From positions 124,001 to 188,000 of the forward strand of contig JAEACG010000004.1 of the NCBI GenBank assembly GCA_016401345.1: a stretch of DNA of 64,000 bases. Reading direction: 5' to 3'. The position numbers were made by a program, and so were the translations under genes. The DNA comes from Fictibacillus nanhaiensis. GTDB taxonomy: Bacteria > Bacillota > Bacilli > Bacillales > Fictibacillaceae. The notes under the pieces were generated by a model. It saw only the letters and a program-made list of their open reading frames with translations. It was not told the origin of the DNA and made no database searches. Below are positions 62,635 to 64,000 of the stretch, piece after piece (the first letter of the stretch is position 1; each line of letters opens with the position of its first letter).

Positions 62635-63819
62635 ATGAACAAAAAAAGTGTTCGTGACATCGATTTAAAAGGCAAAGTCGTATTTTGCCGTGTTGATTTT
62701 AACGTACCAATGAAAGATGGAAACATTACGGATGAAACGCGTATCAACGCTGCTCTTTCAACCATCAAATACTTAACAGAGCAAGGCGCTAAAGTTCTTT
62801 TAGCAAGTCATTTAGGACGTCCAAAAGGACAAGTTGTTGAAGAGCTTCGTCTAACTCCTGTAGCAGAACGTTTAAGCGAGCTTCTTGGTAAAGAAGTTGT
62901 AAAAACGGATGAAGCTTACGGCGAGGAAGTTGAAAAGGCAGTTGCTAACCTAGAAGAAGGCGGCGTGATCTTACTTGAGAACGTTCGTTTTTATCCAGGA
63001 GAAGAGAAGAACGATCCTGAATTAGCACAAAAATTTGCTGCACACGCTGATGTGTACGTAAACGATGCATTTGGAGCAGCTCACAGAGCGCACGCTTCAA
63101 CAGAAGGGATCGCGAAACATCTTCCTGCTGTTTCCGGTTTGTTGATGGAAAAAGAACTTGAAGTATTAGGAAAAGCTCTATCGAATCCTGACCGTCCTTT
63201 CACTGCCATCATCGGTGGTGCAAAAGTTAAGGATAAGATTGACGTAATCGATAATCTATTAGACAAAGTAGACAACCTGATCATCGGCGGTGGTTTAGGG
63301 TATACATTCATTAAGGCGCTTGGCCATGATGTAGGGAAGTCTCTTTTAGAAGAAGATAAGATTGAAACAGCTCGCGGTTTCATGGAAAAAGCTAAAGAAA
63401 AAGGCGTGAACTTCCTGATTGCTGAGGATGTTTTAGTAGCTGACGATTTTTCGAACGATGCTAACACGAAAGTAGTAGCGATCGATTCTATCCCATCTGA
63501 TTGGGAAGGGCTTGATATCGGAACAAAAACGATCGAAAAGTACGTAAAGGTTATTAAAGAATCGAAGCTTGTAATATGGAACGGACCGATGGGTGTATTT
63601 GAGATCGACGCATTCGCAAACGGTACACGTTCAGTAGCAAACGCACTAGCAGAAGCAACTGACACGTACAGCGTTATCGGTGGCGGAGATTCAGCTGCAG
63701 CGGTTGAGAAGTTTGGTCTTGCTGATAAAATGAGCCACATCTCAACAGGCGGCGGCGCTTCCCTTGAGTTCATGGAAGGTAAAGAACTTCCAGGCGTAGT
63801 AGCTTTAAACGACAAGTAA
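62635..63819 (+). CDS. pgk: phosphoglycerate kinase
   Basis: A 394-residue glycolytic enzyme making ATP and 3-phosphoglycerate. N-domain substrate motifs are [20 protein letters not shown] (about residues 14-33), [10 protein letters not shown] and [16 protein letters not shown]. The C-domain nucleotide motifs are [29 protein letters not shown] and [23 protein letters not shown] lies about 12 bases before the ATG. A repeat copy follows in place of an immediate tpiA start within this window. Confidence 0.98.
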   Translation: MNKKSVRDIDLKGKVVFCRVDFNVPMKDGNITDETRINAALSTIKYLTEQGAKVLLASHLGRPKGQVVEELRLTPVAERLSELLGKEVVKTDEAYGEEVEKAVANLEEGGVILLENVRFYPGEEKNDPELAQKFAAHADVYVNDAFGAAHRAHASTEGIAKHLPAVSGLLMEKELEVLGKALSNPDRPFTAIIGGAKVKDKIDVIDNLLDKVDNLIIGGGLGYTFIKALGHDVGKSLLEEDKIETARGFMEKAKEKGVNFLIAEDVLVADDFSNDANTKVVAIDSIPSDWEGLDIGTKTIEKYVKVIKESKLVIWNGPMGVFEIDAFANGTRSVANALAEATDTYSVIGGGDSAAAVEKFGLADKMSHISTGGGASLEFMEGKELPGVVALNDK

Positions 63820-63832
63820 GATTTTGTGCGCG

Positions 63833-63960
63833 GTCGATTTCCGCTTCAGGTGCTTCGCTTTCCGCGGGGCAGGCGGTGAGCCACTTGCCGCTTTGCGCCA
63901 CTAAGTGTCTCACCTGACCGCTTGTCCCGCAGGAGTCTCGCACCTTACACTCCAATCGAC
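63833..63960 (-). repeat. structured intergenic repeat, copy D
   Basis: A full 128-bp copy on the minus strand. Its ends read GTCGATT and AATCGAC instead of GTTGATT and AATCAAC of the other copies, so both members of the third terminal pair have changed together. It begins 13 bases after the pgk stop. Confidence 0.9.
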
Positions 63961-64000
63961 TTATCAATGAAGCTACTGTATAACTGACTGCTTCAACTTT

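Noticed and set aside
63081-63815. Long minus-strand open frame opposite pgk
   Set aside because: It is a shadow of the well-conserved pgk coding region and has no start signals.

Overview
The window is a chromosomal segment of a low-to-moderate G+C endospore-former-type Firmicute, most likely a Bacillaceae member outside Bacillus subtilis proper (a Fictibacillus-like organism is my guess, not something the sequence proves). The evidence is gene content and order. csbA-uvrB-uvrA, hprK-lgt-yvoD-ppaX-yvoF, hisZGDBHAFI-yvcD-trxB-yvcI-rapZ-yvcK-whiA-crh, yvlABCD and cggR-gapA-pgk all follow the B. subtilis arrangement. Shine-Dalgarno sites are strong AAGGAGG types, TTG and GTG starts are frequent, and Gram-positive regulators are in place (CtsR, CggR, LexA, TRAP, Fur/PerR, sigma-D). 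No rRNA, tRNA, CRISPR array, intact insertion sequence or prophage was seen.

Layout. 0-3.6 kb: a CatE-like dioxygenase, a TVP38 membrane protein, and a peroxide/iron-stress operon (ykuU-ykuV-dps) behind both a PerR-like and a Fur-like box. 3.6-7.3 kb: a TAXI-type TRAP transporter with a DUF1850 protein. 7.4-12.6 kb: an ABC-F protein, an alkyltransferase-like DNA-repair protein, a DUF2254 membrane protein and a small Ser/Thr kinase with a tiny basic partner. 12.6-19.1 kb: csbA, a TauE/SafE exporter and uvrBA. 19-22.1 kb (minus strand): an orphan NarL-type regulator and a cheW-mcp pair with a sigma-D promoter. 22.2-25 kb: small proteins and yvlABCD. 25-27.9 kb: an accessory-looking region with a large palindrome, a vanadium-haloperoxidase-type enzyme, a structured RNA leader and a zinc-motif/S4 RNA-binding protein. 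28-32.6 kb: the hprK operon. 32.6-39.2 kb: putP, small genes, a membrane-thioredoxin fusion and a Ca2+/H+ antiporter. 39.4-45.9 kb: a complete histidine operon. 46-53.2 kb: the yvcD-to-crh block. 53.5-55.4 kb: an isolated trpE behind an 11-triplet TRAP attenuator. 55.5-60.1 kb: an MDR oxidoreductase, clpP, csp, sigma-54 and a glutaredoxin. 60.2-63.8 kb: cggR-gapA-pgk.

The genes cooperate in several ways. HprK (28.0 kb) is the kinase for Crh (52.8 kb). YvcK and RapZ sit with Crh in the carbon-metabolism block. CggR controls gapA and pgk. ClpP belongs to the CtsR stress regulon. UvrA/UvrB and the alkyltransferase-like protein both serve nucleotide excision repair.

The most unusual signals are non-coding. 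(1) A 128-129 bp intergenic element occurs four times intact plus two relics, and its terminal arms covary pairwise, indicating selected base pairing. (2) A GGGGTC(A/T)GACCCC REP-like family has five copies, one of which forms the 3' end of trpE. (3) Three unrelated intergenic arrays have an exact 20- or 21-bp period, about two helical turns. (4) A nested palindrome of about 83 bp has ends like an IS3/IS150-group element. (5) A folded leader plus terminator precedes the zinc-motif/S4 protein.
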